Shown in pieces: positions 1 through 7,573 of a stretch of 64,000 bases of DNA. Every line of letters starts with the position of its first letter. Positions within the stretch are counted from its first letter, which is position 1. Position numbers and translations under genes: made by a program. Source of the stretch: Solirubrobacter taibaiensis (GTDB taxonomy: Bacteria; Actinomycetota; Thermoleophilia; Solirubrobacterales; Solirubrobacteraceae); NCBI GenBank assembly GCA_027587225.1, contig JAPDDQ010000007.1:62001-126000 (forward strand), given 5' to 3'. The notes below the pieces were generated by a model, which worked only from the letters and a program-made list of their open reading frames with translations, was not told the DNA's origin and made no database searches.

Positions 1-437
1 CCGCGCCAGCGCACGAGGAACCGCTCCGCGAGCGAGCCGGCGTCCGGCACGGGGACCGCGGGAAGATCGGCGCCGCGCGCGGACTGCGCGGCGAAGTCGA
101 GCGTGAGCGCGGAGATCCACGCGAGCTCGTCGCGGGCGCGCTCGTCGGTGATGTCGATGAGCGGCTCGAGCTCCGCGCCGAGGGCCGCGATGGCCGCTTG
201 GACGTCCGCGCGGGTATCGCCCGTGCGTAGCGGCAGGTCTCGGGGCGCGGCCGGGGCGAGCCCGGGCGCGGGCGTGCCGTCGACGAGCAGGCCCCAGACG
301 TGCTCGAACGGCTCGCGGCCCGCAAGCTCCTCGAGGTCGACGCCGCGGTAGCGCAACGCGCCGCCCTCGCGGTCGGGCTCGGCGATCGTGGTGGCGAAGG
401 CGACAACGCCTTCGAGGCCGGACTGGACTTCGCTCAT
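1..437 (-). CDS. Citrate synthase family protein, N-terminal part (runs off left edge)
   Basis: The first 145 residues are visible; the rest, including the catalytic His/Asp region, lies beyond the left edge. The N-terminus (GLEGVVAFATTIAEPD, then GGALRYRGVDLEELAG) matches the start of the short actinobacterial citrate synthase 2 / methylcitrate synthase group, which condenses an acyl-CoA with oxaloacetate. Which acyl-CoA cannot be told from this part. The ATG at 437 follows GGGAGAAG at good spacing and overlaps the TGA of the upstream CGNR gene (ATGA), so the two are probably translationally coupled. Confidence 0.75.
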   Translation of the reverse strand, partial: MSEVQSGLEGVVAFATTIAEPDREGGALRYRGVDLEELAGREPFEHVWGLLVDGTPAPGLAPAAPRDLPLRTGDTRADVQAAIAALGAELEPLIDITDERARDELAWISALTLDFAAQSARGADLPAVPVPDAGSLAERFLVRWR

Positions 438-1054
438 GCGGTCTTCTCCCGTTGCCGCCGCCGGTGGCGGCGGGCCTTCTCGACGTTGCCGCAACCGCGG
501 CTGGAGCACCAGCGCCGCCCGGCCGCCGGCGAGCGGTCGAAGAAGCGGGCGCTGCAAGTCGCTGACGCGCAGACACGCACGCGCACGGTCTCGTCGGCGC
601 CGAACATCCGCGCGGCGTCGCGCGCGATCAGGCCGAGGGCGTGCGCGACGGGATCGACAGGATCGGCGGCGCGCAGCACGACCGAGCCGTCGTCCGCGCG
701 CACCGCCTCCTCCCCCGCGACGGCCGCGGGCACTTCGCGCGCGATCACCGTGAGCGCCGCGTCAGGCACGGGCCGGCCGGCGAGCACGGCGGTCACGCCC
801 GCGTCGATCGCCTCGCGCAACTCCCGCGCGCGCACCAGCAGCGCGTCCGAGACGACCGGCGGCGTGCTCAGCAGATCGGCGGCGACGAGCCACTCGCCCA
901 GGTCCTCGACCGTCACGAGCGTCTCCACGCGACGCCGCCAGCGCTCGCGCAGCGTGTTGGTGAAGTCGAGCGCGGGCCGCCCGCCGAGCCAGTACCACCA
1001 GGGCGCGCCGCGCTCGAGCGGGAGGGTGAGGTCCTCGGGCAGGTCCATAACCAT
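434..1054 (-). CDS. CGNR zinc finger / ABATE domain protein
   Basis: About 206 residues. The N-terminal two thirds resemble the ABATE (putative stress-response regulator) domain. The C-terminus carries two Cys pairs (CASATC and CSSRGC) leading into CGNVEKARRHRRRQ, the CGNR zinc finger expected to bind nucleic acid. The start is either ATG 1054 (MVMDLPED) or ATG 1048 (MDLPED); neither has a convincing ribosome binding site. It is divergent from the reductase at 1067, with start codons only 12 bp apart, and its stop overlaps the citrate synthase start. The family is known as putative transcriptional regulators; the target is not known. Confidence 0.8.
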   Translation of the reverse strand: MVMDLPEDLTLPLERGAPWWYWLGGRPALDFTNTLRERWRRRVETLVTVEDLGEWLVAADLLSTPPVVSDALLVRARELREAIDAGVTAVLAGRPVPDAALTVIAREVPAAVAGEEAVRADDGSVVLRAADPVDPVAHALGLIARDAARMFGADETVRVRVCASATCSARFFDRSPAAGRRWCSSRGCGNVEKARRHRRRQREKTA

Positions 1055-1059
1055 ATGAT
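1054..1059 (+). promoter_or_regulatory. Putative -10 element (TATGAT) of the SDR gene
   Basis: TATGAT ends 7 bases before the ATG at 1067 and no ribosome binding site lies between, so a leaderless transcript is likely. The hexamer overlaps the start codon of the divergent CGNR gene. Confidence 0.4.
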
Positions 1060-1066
1060 TGCCGCT

Positions 1067-1804
1067 ATGGAGGTTACGCGCAAGCACATCACCGTCGTGA
1101 CCGGTGGCGCTCGCGGCATCGGCGCGGCGATCTGCACACGGCTCGCGGCCGAGGGCCACGACGTCGTCATCGGCTACCACTCCGCCGCCGACCGGGCGCG
1201 CGAGGTCGCCGACGCGGTCGAGGCCGCCGGCACCCGCGCGGTCACCGTCGAGCTGGACACGGCCGACCCGGCCGGCGTCGACCGCCTCTTCGACGCCGCC
1301 GCCGAACTCGGCCCGATCACCGGCCTCGTCAACAACGCGGGGATCGTCGGCCCGGTCGGCCGGCTCGTCGACCTCGACCCGACCGCCTTCGACCGGGTCT
1401 TTGCCGTCAACGTCGTCGGCGTGCTGCTCTGCGCGCGCCGCGCCGCTCGCGACATGCTCGAGCACGACGGCGGCGCGATCGTGAACATCTCCTCCGGCGC
1501 GGCCACGCTCGGTAGCCCGAACGAGTACGTCCACTACGCGGGCTCGAAGGCCGCCGTGGACGCGATCACGATCGGGCTGGCGAAGGAGCTCGGCCCGGAC
1601 GGCATCCGCGTGAACTGCGTCGCGCCGGGCACGATCTGGACCGAGATCCACGCAGACCCGGACCGCCCGAACAAGGTCGCGCCGCGCGTCCCGCTCCGCC
1701 GGGCCGGCCAGCCCGAGGAGATCGCGGGCGCGGTCGCGTGGCTGCTCAGCGACGACGCGAGCTACACGACCGGCGCGATCCTCCGGGTCACGGGCGGTAC
1801 CTAG
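1067..1804 (+). CDS. SDR family NAD(P)-dependent oxidoreductase
   Basis: A classical short-chain dehydrogenase/reductase of 245 residues. It has the Rossmann motif TGGARGIG (about residues 12-19), NNAG at 89-92, and the catalytic Ser143, Tyr157 and Lys161 (YAGSK). The C-terminal CVAPGTIWTEIH and PEEIAGAVAWLLSDDASYTTG segments are typical of FabG-like members. The substrate cannot be inferred. ATG 1067 is preferred because of the TATGAT hexamer at 1054-1059; an in-frame ATG at 1055 would add four residues. The last 4 bp overlap the convergent epimerase gene. Confidence 0.88.
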   Translation: MEVTRKHITVVTGGARGIGAAICTRLAAEGHDVVIGYHSAADRAREVADAVEAAGTRAVTVELDTADPAGVDRLFDAAAELGPITGLVNNAGIVGPVGRLVDLDPTAFDRVFAVNVVGVLLCARRAARDMLEHDGGAIVNISSGAATLGSPNEYVHYAGSKAAVDAITIGLAKELGPDGIRVNCVAPGTIWTEIHADPDRPNKVAPRVPLRRAGQPEEIAGAVAWLLSDDASYTTGAILRVTGGT

Positions 1805-2670
1805 CCCACGTAGTTTGGGATGTCCTCGAGCAGGCCGGGGTGGGTCGGTTCCCAGCCGAGCAGCTCTCGCGTGCGGGCGCTGGAGGCGGGAACGTCCGCG
1901 GCGAAGAACGGCCCGAGCCAGTCGAAGTGCTCGGGCGCGACGGACGCCGTCGCGATCCCGAGCGCCTGCCCGATCGCCTCCGCGATCTGCAGCGCCGGGA
2001 TGCCTTCCTCCGCGGTCGCGTGGATCACCGAGCCGGCCGGCGCGCCCTCCATCGCCAGCCGCACGAGCCGCGCGGCGTCCAGCCGATGGACCGCGGGCCA
2101 GCGGTTCGCGCCATCCCCGACGTAGCCGGCGACGCCCGTCTCACGTGCCTTCGCCACCAGCACCGCGACGAAGCCCGGGTCGCCCGGGCCGTGCACGGTC
2201 GGCGCGAAACGCGTCACGATCGACCGCACCCCGCGCTCGGCAAAGCCCAGCGCCGCCTGGGCGCCCGCGATCCGCGGGTGTGAGCTGGGGTCCGCGCTGT
2301 CCTCCTCCGTGGCGACGCGCCCCGTCGCCAGGCCAAGCGTGCCGGAGGCGATCAGCAGCGGCCGGTCGGTTCCCTCCAGCGCGCCGCCGATCGCGGTGAT
2401 CGCGGCGAGGTCGGTCCGCGCGGCCTCCCCCATGCGCGAGAAGTCGTGGTTGTAGCCGAGGTGCACGACGCCGTCCGACGCCGCCGCGCCCGCGACCAGG
2501 CTCTCCAGGTCGTCGAGCTCACCGCGGTGGACGTCGGCGCCGAGCGCGCGCACCCGTTCCGCCGACGCCTGCGACCGGGCCAGGCCCACGACCTCGTGCC
2601 CGGCCTCGATCAACTCCGCGACGACCGCCGAGCCGATCCATCCCGACGCTCCAGTGACGAAATATCGCAT
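1801..2670 (-). CDS. NAD-dependent epimerase/dehydratase family (extended/atypical SDR)
   Basis: 289 residues beginning MRYFVTGASGWIGSAVVAEL, the GxxGxxG nucleotide-binding turn of extended and atypical SDRs. The middle has HLGYNHDF and the C-terminal half a substrate domain (EHFDWLGPFFAADVPASS). Members act on nucleotide sugars or small carbonyls; the substrate is unknown. The ATG at 2670 follows AAGGAG at about 8 bases. It is divergent from a TetR gene, with two dyads in the 80-bp gap, so it is the most likely target of that repressor. Confidence 0.85.
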   Translation of the reverse strand: MRYFVTGASGWIGSAVVAELIEAGHEVVGLARSQASAERVRALGADVHRGELDDLESLVAGAAASDGVVHLGYNHDFSRMGEAARTDLAAITAIGGALEGTDRPLLIASGTLGLATGRVATEEDSADPSSHPRIAGAQAALGFAERGVRSIVTRFAPTVHGPGDPGFVAVLVAKARETGVAGYVGDGANRWPAVHRLDAARLVRLAMEGAPAGSVIHATAEEGIPALQIAEAIGQALGIATASVAPEHFDWLGPFFAADVPASSARTRELLGWEPTHPGLLEDIPNYVG

Positions 2671-2684
2671 GTCAACGCTCCTTC

Positions 2685-2735
2685 GATGTCACAACGTGAC
2701 ATCAAGCTAGCACGTCGATGTCACACCGTGTCATC
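2685..2735. promoter_or_regulatory. Pair of TetR-type dyad operators
   Basis: Two 19-bp dyads of the same sequence type: GATGTCACAACGTGACATC at 2685-2703 (perfect 8-bp arms) and GATGTCACACCGTGTCATC at 2717-2735 (one mismatch). Their centres are 32 bp apart, about three helical turns. They fill the gap between the divergent epimerase and TetR starts; the second abuts the putative -10 of the TetR gene. Autoregulation by the neighbouring TetR is inferred. Confidence 0.75.
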
Positions 2736-2737
2736 AC

Positions 2738-2743
2738 TACACT
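2738..2743 (+). promoter_or_regulatory. Putative -10 element (TACACT) of the TetR gene
   Basis: TACACT ends 7 bases before the ATG at 2751 and lies directly downstream of the second dyad. This fits a leaderless transcript repressed by promoter occlusion. Confidence 0.4.
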
Positions 2744-2750
2744 CTCAGGC

Positions 2751-3317
2751 ATGGCCCGCTGGGAGCCCGACGCGCGCGGACGCTTACGCGCAGCCGCGAT
2801 GGACCTCTACACCGAGCGCGGGTACGAGCAGACGACGGTCGCGGACATCGCCGAGCGCGCCGGGCTCACCGCCCGCACGTTCTTCCGCCACTTCGCGGAC
2901 AAGCGCGAGGCGCTGTTCGCCGGCTCCGCCGCACTGCAGGAGGGGCTCACCACCGCGGTCGCGGAGGCCCCGGACTCCGCCACACCGATGCAGGCCGTCG
3001 CCGCGGCGCTCGACGCCGTCTCCCCGATGCTCGGTCACGACCGGGAGTACTCCCGCCGCCGGGGCGCCGTGATCGCGTCCACCGCGGAGCTGCGCGAGCG
3101 CGAGCTGATCAAGATGGCCACGCTCGCCGCCGCGCTCGGCGAGGCCCTGCGCGAGCGCGGGGTCGCCGAACCGGAAGCCAGCCTGGCGGCCGAAGCGGGC
3201 ATCGCCGCCTTCCGCGTGGCGTGGGAGCAGTGGCTGAGCATCCCCGAGGACCGCGACCTCGGCGACGTGATGCGCGACTCGCTGAGCCGGCTCGAGGCGC
3301 TCGTCGCGAAGCGCTAA
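2751..3317 (+). CDS. TetR/AcrR family transcriptional regulator
   Basis: 188 residues. The N-terminal TetR HTH is clear (AAMDLYTERGYEQTTVADIA, then GLTARTFFRHFADKREALF); the helical C-terminal ligand domain is variable. ATG 2751 (MARWEPDARG) is chosen because an upstream in-frame ATG at 2718 lies inside the operator. It is probably a repressor of itself and of the divergent epimerase, through the dyads at 2685-2735. A third near-identical site occurs at 27286-27304. Its stop overlaps the convergent response regulator gene by 4 bp. Confidence 0.88.
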   Translation: MARWEPDARGRLRAAAMDLYTERGYEQTTVADIAERAGLTARTFFRHFADKREALFAGSAALQEGLTTAVAEAPDSATPMQAVAAALDAVSPMLGHDREYSRRRGAVIASTAELRERELIKMATLAAALGEALRERGVAEPEASLAAEAGIAAFRVAWEQWLSIPEDRDLGDVMRDSLSRLEALVAKR

Positions 3318-3676
3318 GCCGCTTCGAGCAGCTCGCCGACCACGCCGACGAGCTCGTTGCCGAAGAACGGCTTGGAGCGGAACGCGTCCCGGCCGGGCCG
3401 CAGGCGCTGGAGCTGCTCCGGCTCCGGCTTGGTCCCGCTGAACATCAGCACCGGCACGTCGCTGAGGTCGCGAAGACGCTCGAGCGTCTCCCAGCCGTCG
3501 AGCTCGGGCATCAGCACGTCGAGCACCACGAGATCCGGGCGGGCCTCGAAGAAGGTGCGCAGCCCCTCGCGACCGTTCTCGGCCGTGAGCACTTCGTGCC
3601 CAGCACGCTCGAGCAGCATCCTGAGCGTGACCGCGAGGTCCGGCCGGTCATCCACCACGAGGATTCGGTGCGCCAT
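3314..3676 (-). CDS. Receiver-only response regulator
   Basis: 120 residues, one CheY-like receiver with no output domain. It has the acidic pair in VVDDRPDL (Asp9/Asp10), phosphoacceptor Asp53 (VVLDVLMPELDG), Ser80 in MFSGT at the conserved Ser/Thr position, and Lys102 in SKPFF. Such proteins work by protein contact or as phosphorelay intermediates. No histidine kinase gene is adjacent, so the partner is unknown. Confidence 0.85.
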   Translation of the reverse strand: MAHRILVVDDRPDLAVTLRMLLERAGHEVLTAENGREGLRTFFEARPDLVVLDVLMPELDGWETLERLRDLSDVPVLMFSGTKPEPEQLQRLRPGRDAFRSKPFFGNELVGVVGELLEAA

Positions 3677-3789
3677 GCCCCTGATATTGGGACCGCACGG
3701 TCCGGGTGCAACTCGACATTGGTCCAGTCCCCAACGAATGGCCTACCGACAACGCCGCGGGCCGCCTGACCCGGCCGGCGGACGTCGCG

Positions 3790-4062
3790 CTAGGACTGGT
3801 AGTCGCGCATCCCACGCGCCACCGGTCCGAGCTGGCGGTCGAGCCGCAAGCTCCCGGCCGCCACGGCGACCAACATCAAGACGTACCCGGTGACGCCCCC
3901 CACCCAGCGGCTGAGGGCGAACATCAGTACGAACGCGGTGAGCCAGACCAGGGCTCGCCACGGAATCGCGGGCATCGACAGACGTCGACGGCGCGGCTGT
4001 GGTTTGAATTCGTCGGGCAGCCCCCACCCTGCTCCGGGATCTTCGACCAGACCAACGAACAT
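3790..4062 (-). CDS. Small two-helix membrane protein, unknown function
   Basis: 90 residues from ATG 4062 (MFVGLVEDPG). A polar N-terminus (GWGLPDEFKPQPRRRR) precedes two hydrophobic stretches, ALVWLTAFVLMFALS and VTGYVLMLVAVAAG, with a short basic tail. No family is recognised. The ribosome binding site is weak, but the hydropathy pattern and basic flank support a real gene. The 113 bp between it and the response regulator hold nothing I can name. Confidence 0.45.
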   Translation of the reverse strand: MFVGLVEDPGAGWGLPDEFKPQPRRRRLSMPAIPWRALVWLTAFVLMFALSRWVGGVTGYVLMLVAVAAGSLRLDRQLGPVARGMRDYQS

Positions 4063-4197
4063 GCATTCGAGGGTACCCGCCGCTGGACGCCGTTCACGCA
4101 ATGTCAACAACGTCCACCAGGCGCGAGTTGGACCGCCCGTCGGTTGACGGTGGCCCGCGTCGCGGCTAGTCCGTCGAGGCTGTGACAGTCCGCACGT

Positions 4198-4216
4198 AGT
4201 AGGCAAGTTGCCTACT
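4198..4216. promoter_or_regulatory. Perfect dyad upstream of the ammonia-lyase gene
   Basis: AGTAGGCAAGTTGCCTACT is a perfect inverted repeat (9-bp arms around one base), 83 bp before the ATG at 4300. It has no T-run and sits upstream of a gene, so a protein-binding operator is likelier than a terminator. No regulator gene is adjacent. The rest of 4063-4299 shows nothing further. Confidence 0.5.
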
Positions 4217-4299
4217 GCCAAACGCTTGCTTCTGCGCAATCATGATCAGACCGACCAAATTTGCTGCAAGGTCCGTCTACCGCGTTACCGTTGCGATTG

Positions 4300-5895
4300 A
4301 TGACGGATCTGCTCCATCAGGACACGGGCGTTCACCTCGACCTCGATGGTGGATCGCTCACGATCGCCGACGCCGTGCAGTTCGCCCGGCACGGCGGCCG
4401 CGCCACGTTGTCGACTGCGGCGACCCGCCGCGTCGAGGCGGCGCGAGCGCTCAAGGGAGACCTGATCGCCCGCGAGATTCCGATCTACGGCGTCACGACG
4501 GGCTTCGGCGACAGCGCCCACCGCCAGATCGCGCCTGAAAAAGCCGCTCAGCTGCAGCAGAACATGCTGCGCTTCCTGGGTGCCGGCACCGGGCAGATCG
4601 CCTCGCCCGAAGTGACCCGCCTGACCATGCTCTTCCGCGCCAACTGTCTGGCGAAGGGCAACTCGGGGGTGCGTCGCGAACTGATCGAGCAGCTACTCAC
4701 GTTGCTCAACCACGACATCCTGCCGCTCATCCCCGAGCGCGGCTCGTGCGGCGCGTCCGGTGATCTGGTCCCGCTCTCCTACGTCGGCCGCGCACTCGTC
4801 GGCGAGACCGAGGTGAGCTACGAAGGCGCGACCCGTGAGGCGTCCGACGTGCTCGCCGAGATCGGCCTGGCGCCGCTCGAGCTCGAAGCCAAGGAAGGCC
4901 TCGCGCTCACCAACGGCACGTCGTTCATGTCCGGCTTCGCCGTGCTCGCCGCCAACGACGCGCGCGAGCTCGCGTTCGTCGTGGACCTGTGCACCGCGAT
5001 GGCCTCGCAGGCGCTGCTCGGCAACCACGGCCACTTCAACGCCTTCCTGTTCGAGGCCAAGCCGCACCCGGGCATCATCCAGAGCGCGGCCAACGTCCGG
5101 ATGCTGCTCGACGGCTCGGCGCTCACGCACGACGCCGAGGAGATCGTCCCGCTCGAAGGCGCGGGCTTCCGCGAGCTCACGCGCTCCGTTCAGGACAAGT
5201 ACTCGATCCGCTGCGCGCCCCACATCGTCGGCGCGCTGCGCGACACGCTCGAGTGGGTGGACCGCTGGATCGAGATCGAGATCAACTCGTCCGACGACAA
5301 CCCGCTCTTCGACGTCGCCGCCGGCCGCGTCCAGAGCGGCGGCAACTTCTACGGCAGCCACATGGCGCAGGGCATGGACGCGATGAAGATCGCCGTCGCC
5401 AACCTCTGCGACCTGATGGACCGCCAGCTCGAACTCGTGGTGGACGAGAAGTTCAACGTCGGCCTGACGCCGAACCTCATCCCCTATTTCGAGCCCGACG
5501 ACTTCGAAGCCGGTCTGCACCACGGCTTCAAAGGCATGCAGCTCTCGTGCTCGGCCCTGACGGCCGAGGCGTTGAAGCTGTGTAACCCGGCGAGCATTCA
5601 TTCGCGCTCGACCGAGGCCCATAACCAGGACAAGGTCTCCATGGGGACGATCAGCGCGCGCGACGCCCGCTCGATCGTGGAGATCGCCCAGCACATCGCC
5701 GCGATCCACCTGATCGCGCTCGCGCAGGCACTCGACCTGCGCGGCGTCGACCAGGCCAGCCCGAAGGTCCGGGAGGCGCACGCGATCATCCGCGCCCGCG
5801 TCGCCCCACTGGACCGCGACCGCCGCATGGACGGCGACATCGCGGCCGTCGTCGAGCTGATCCGGTCGGGCGAGCTGAGCAGCGTCCTGGCGTAG
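4300..5895 (+). CDS. Aromatic amino-acid ammonia-lyase (HAL/PAL/TAL, hutH-like family)
   Basis: 531 residues, the normal length of the bacterial MIO-dependent ammonia-lyases, which eliminate ammonia from His, Phe or Tyr. The Ala152-Ser153-Gly154 triad (GSCGASGDLVPLS) forms the MIO cofactor; the catalytic Tyr63 is in YGVTTGFG. The substrate-selectivity dyad (LQQNMLRFLGAG) is Phe92-Leu93. Histidine lyases have Ser-His there and bacterial tyrosine lyases His-Leu, while plant and cyanobacterial phenylalanine lyases have Phe-Leu. No other hut gene is nearby. I therefore favour a phenylalanine-type lyase (or a related aminomutase) over histidine degradation. ATG 4300 has a weak ribosome binding site; a TTG at 4261 is a less likely start. 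Confidence 0.88.
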   Translation: MTDLLHQDTGVHLDLDGGSLTIADAVQFARHGGRATLSTAATRRVEAARALKGDLIAREIPIYGVTTGFGDSAHRQIAPEKAAQLQQNMLRFLGAGTGQIASPEVTRLTMLFRANCLAKGNSGVRRELIEQLLTLLNHDILPLIPERGSCGASGDLVPLSYVGRALVGETEVSYEGATREASDVLAEIGLAPLELEAKEGLALTNGTSFMSGFAVLAANDARELAFVVDLCTAMASQALLGNHGHFNAFLFEAKPHPGIIQSAANVRMLLDGSALTHDAEEIVPLEGAGFRELTRSVQDKYSIRCAPHIVGALRDTLEWVDRWIEIEINSSDDNPLFDVAAGRVQSGGNFYGSHMAQGMDAMKIAVANLCDLMDRQLELVVDEKFNVGLTPNLIPYFEPDDFEAGLHHGFKGMQLSCSALTAEALKLCNPASIHSRSTEAHNQDKVSMGTISARDARSIVEIAQHIAAIHLIALAQALDLRGVDQASPKVREAHAIIRARVAPLDRDRRMDGDIAAVVELIRSGELSSVLA

Positions 5896-5937
5896 GAGGG
5901 GTTGCACCGGGCGGCCCTCGTCTGGGAGGGTCGCCCT

Positions 5938-7557
5938 GTGCGCTATGCCGTTCTTGTCGTACTCGCCGGCCTCATGCTGGCGAGCAGCGCGAGCGCCGCA
6001 CCATTCACCATCGGCACCGGCTTCAAGCCGAGTGTGGCCGTCGACGCGGCGGGCACCGCGTACATGGCCTGGTACGGACCGGAGAGCGGGACGACGTCGC
6101 TGCAGTTCTGCCGCGTGCCGCGCGGCGCGACCGCGTGCGACCTGACGCGGACGATTCCTGCGCCCGGCACCTCGCTCAGCCGTCCCCACGTGTCGGTGAG
6201 CGGCGCGGTCGTGCGGATCGTGCAGTACCGCTACAGCGTGCTCCCGCCGCAGGTGTTCGTCTTCACGTCGGTCGACGGCGGCAACAGCTTCGACGCCGGC
6301 CGCAGCGCCGGGCAGGCGCCCTTCGACGAGGCCGTGTTCGGCCCGGGCGACACGATCACGGGCGCGACGAACGCGTGGCAGAACGGCGGCGTGATACAGC
6401 AGCTCCCGCTCTCCGCGGGCTCGGCCGGCGCGAGTTGGGCCCAGCTGTACGCGACCGACCACCTGTACAACGGCACGGTCGGGCTGACGCCGGCGTCGAC
6501 GCTGTTGGCGATCTTCACCGCGAACGTCGCTGACGCCTCCTACAAGCTCCACACCGGCGCCGGCGACCCGAACAACGCCGCGACCTGGGGGCCGGAGGTC
6601 GCGATGGGCTACGCCGACTATCCGCGGCTCGCGAGCGGCGCGCCGGGGCTCTTCGTGCTCGCCGGCGACACGAATCGGAACATGTTCGTGCGCCGCTGGA
6701 ACGGCGCGGGCTTCGACGCCCCGGTGACCATCGGGCCAGGCGACGCGAGCGAGTCAGACCTGTACGTGGACGCCGGCGGACGCCTACACGCCGTCTACCC
6801 GCGCCTCGACGTGCAGGGCAACCACCTGCAGCACTCGGTCTCCGACGACGGGGTGACCTGGCAGTCGGGCAGCGTGTTCGTGCAGGCCGGCGAGGAGTCC
6901 GCGCTGCGCGTGGCCGCGGCCGCCGACCACGTCGGCGTCGCGGTCTGGAGCACCAGCGGCGTGATCTCCGCGTCCGCGGTCGGTCCCGGCGCGCCGGTCG
7001 TCTCTCAGCCACCGCCGCCGCCTCCCCCACCGGCGGACCCGGTGCCGGAATTCGCCAAGACCGTCGTCGTCACGCCGTCCGGGACGGTCCGCGTCCGGCT
7101 GAAAGGCAGCTCGCGCTTCGTCGCGCTCACGACGCTCGACGACGTCCCGTTCGGAGCGACGATCGACACCCGGCGCGGCGCGGTCGTGCTGCGCGCGCGG
7201 ACACGCCGCGGCGGCCCGATCGAGACCGTGCGGCTGTTCGACGGCATGTTCGCCATCAGCCAAAGCGGCAACGTCGTGAACTTCACGCTCAACGAGCCGC
7301 TGGCGAAGTGCCCGAAGCGCGCGAGCGCGGCCCAGAAGAAGCCGAAGTCGCGCAAGCTCTGGGGTGACGGCAAGGGCGCGTTCCGGACCAGCGGCCGTTA
7401 CAGCGCAGCGACGGTCCGGGGCACGCGCTGGCTCGTCCAGGACACGTGCAAGGGCACGCTCACGCGCGTGACCCAGGGCAGCGTGTCCGTGCGCGCAGGC
7501 AAGAAGACCGTGATCGTGCGGGCTGGACGGAAGTACACCGCGCGTCCTCGTCGCTGA
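5938..7557 (+). CDS. Exported repeat protein with Pro-rich linker and C-terminal FecR-like domain
   Basis: 539 residues from GTG 5938, which follows GGGAGGG at good spacing. A signal peptide (VRYAVLVVLAGLMLASSASA) precedes about 330 residues with sialidase/BNR-like beta-repeat character (VDAAGTAYMAWYG, FVFTSVDGGNSFD, SVSDDGVTWQSG). A polyproline linker near residue 360 leads to a C-terminal domain (VVTPSGTVRVRLKGSSRFV, VPFGATIDTRRGAVVLRA, LFDGMFAISQ) resembling FecR-type domains. The binding target is unknown. It is the first of five tightly packed co-directional exported protein genes; the next start is 17 bp downstream. Confidence 0.72.
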   Translation: MRYAVLVVLAGLMLASSASAAPFTIGTGFKPSVAVDAAGTAYMAWYGPESGTTSLQFCRVPRGATACDLTRTIPAPGTSLSRPHVSVSGAVVRIVQYRYSVLPPQVFVFTSVDGGNSFDAGRSAGQAPFDEAVFGPGDTITGATNAWQNGGVIQQLPLSAGSAGASWAQLYATDHLYNGTVGLTPASTLLAIFTANVADASYKLHTGAGDPNNAATWGPEVAMGYADYPRLASGAPGLFVLAGDTNRNMFVRRWNGAGFDAPVTIGPGDASESDLYVDAGGRLHAVYPRLDVQGNHLQHSVSDDGVTWQSGSVFVQAGEESALRVAAAADHVGVAVWSTSGVISASAVGPGAPVVSQPPPPPPPPADPVPEFAKTVVVTPSGTVRVRLKGSSRFVALTTLDDVPFGATIDTRRGAVVLRARTRRGGPIETVRLFDGMFAISQSGNVVNFTLNEPLAKCPKRASAAQKKPKSRKLWGDGKGAFRTSGRYSAATVRGTRWLVQDTCKGTLTRVTQGSVSVRAGKKTVIVRAGRKYTARPRR

Positions 7558-7573
7558 AGCTACCTTGCGCGGC

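Noticed and set aside
4261-4299. TTG at 4261 as the start of the ammonia-lyase
   Set aside because: It adds 13 residues with no family similarity and no ribosome binding site; ATG 4300 gives the standard N-terminus.
4693-6552. Long minus-strand reading frame of over 600 codons opposite the ammonia-lyase gene
   Set aside because: It is antisense to a clear enzyme gene, rich in Arg/Gly/Val from GC skew, with no recognisable domain.
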